DNA of 5,450 bases from NCBI GenBank assembly GCA_027064245.1, contig JAMOPZ010000472.1:1-5450 (forward strand). The letters run 5' to 3'. The position numbers and the translations under genes are program-made. Source of the stretch: Campylobacterales bacterium (lineage in GTDB: Bacteria; Campylobacterota; Campylobacteria; Campylobacterales; Arcobacteraceae). Below the pieces are notes generated by a model. It was not told where the DNA came from. It searched no databases and saw only the letters and a list, made by a program, of their open reading frames with translations. Below, piece after piece: positions 5,434 through 5,450 of the stretch. Positions within the stretch are counted from its first letter, which is position 1. Each line of letters opens with the position of its first letter.

Positions 5434-5450
5434 CCGTAGCTACGGCTACG
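5434..5450. repeat. Nested palindromes at the right edge
   Basis: CCGTAGCTACGG (5434-5445) is a perfect 12-bp palindrome. Overlapping it, CGTAGC (5435-5440) and GCTACG (5445-5450) form a 6-bp hairpin with a TACG loop. Two mutually exclusive foldings share the same bases. The structure probably continues past the window. Confidence 0.8.

Larger units (their letters stand above)
5256..5450. mobile_element. MITE- or REP-like structured repeat element, cut by right edge
   Basis: A gene-free stretch visibly GC-richer than its surroundings, made of nested inverted repeats. It begins around ACTGACCTTACGCACTAA (5256-5273). A large hairpin follows (5285-5383), extended by CTTAC/GTAAG (5262-5266 with 5399-5403) and CCCT/AGGG (5279-5282 with 5388-5391). 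A second, different module starts at ACTGACTT (5410-5417), partly repeating the left start, and reaches a palindrome at the right edge. There is no reading frame of useful length and no transposase, so if mobile it would be non-autonomous. Multi-copy status cannot be seen from one window; a large structured RNA or a bidirectional terminator are alternatives. Confidence 0.5.

Overview
The window looks like chromosomal DNA from a Campylobacterota (epsilonproteobacterial) species of the Sulfurimonas/Arcobacter type. The evidence is the strongly AT-rich, lysine- and isoleucine-rich coding sequence, the large Cache-domain signalling proteins, a histidine kinase with the AHQWRQPL H-box common in that phylum, and a tmRNA whose tag (ANNSNYRPAYAVA) resembles Campylobacterota tags. 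The genus is an inference; no housekeeping protein is present to fix it.

Layout, left to right. (1) Positions 1-167, minus strand: the 5' half of tmRNA (ssrA), running off the left edge, with the 5' acceptor strand, pseudoknot PK1 and the complete 13-residue tag reading frame. (2) A 71-bp gap carrying a good -10 box for ssrA. (3) 239-2809, minus: an 856-residue membrane protein with an extracytoplasmic double-Cache sensor, PAS, a degenerate GGDEF and an apparently competent EAL domain, so most likely a ligand-controlled cyclic-di-GMP phosphodiesterase. (4) A 166-bp divergent promoter region. (5) 2976-3476, plus: a small lysine-rich lipoprotein of unknown function. (6) A 110-bp convergent gap. 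(7) 3587-5149, minus: a 520-residue Cache-domain sensor histidine kinase with no response regulator beside it in the window. (8) 5150-5450: about 300 bp without a gene. Its first part holds two tandem -10 boxes for the kinase. From about 5256 to the right edge it carries a GC-richer repeat-like element with a 99-nt imperfect hairpin and a second palindrome at the edge; it looks like a MITE- or REP-like element cut by the window.

Two of the three proteins are membrane receptors with extracytoplasmic ligand-binding folds feeding different outputs (c-di-GMP turnover and phosphorelay). The lipoprotein shares its promoter region with the c-di-GMP gene, but nothing in the sequence proves that the three act together. 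Both receptor genes use non-ATG starts (GTG and TTG). The GTG start overlaps an out-of-frame ATG next to an A7 run, so the length of that run decides which start is in frame. I see no CRISPR array, transposase, toxin-antitoxin or defence gene. The least explained part is the right-end element.
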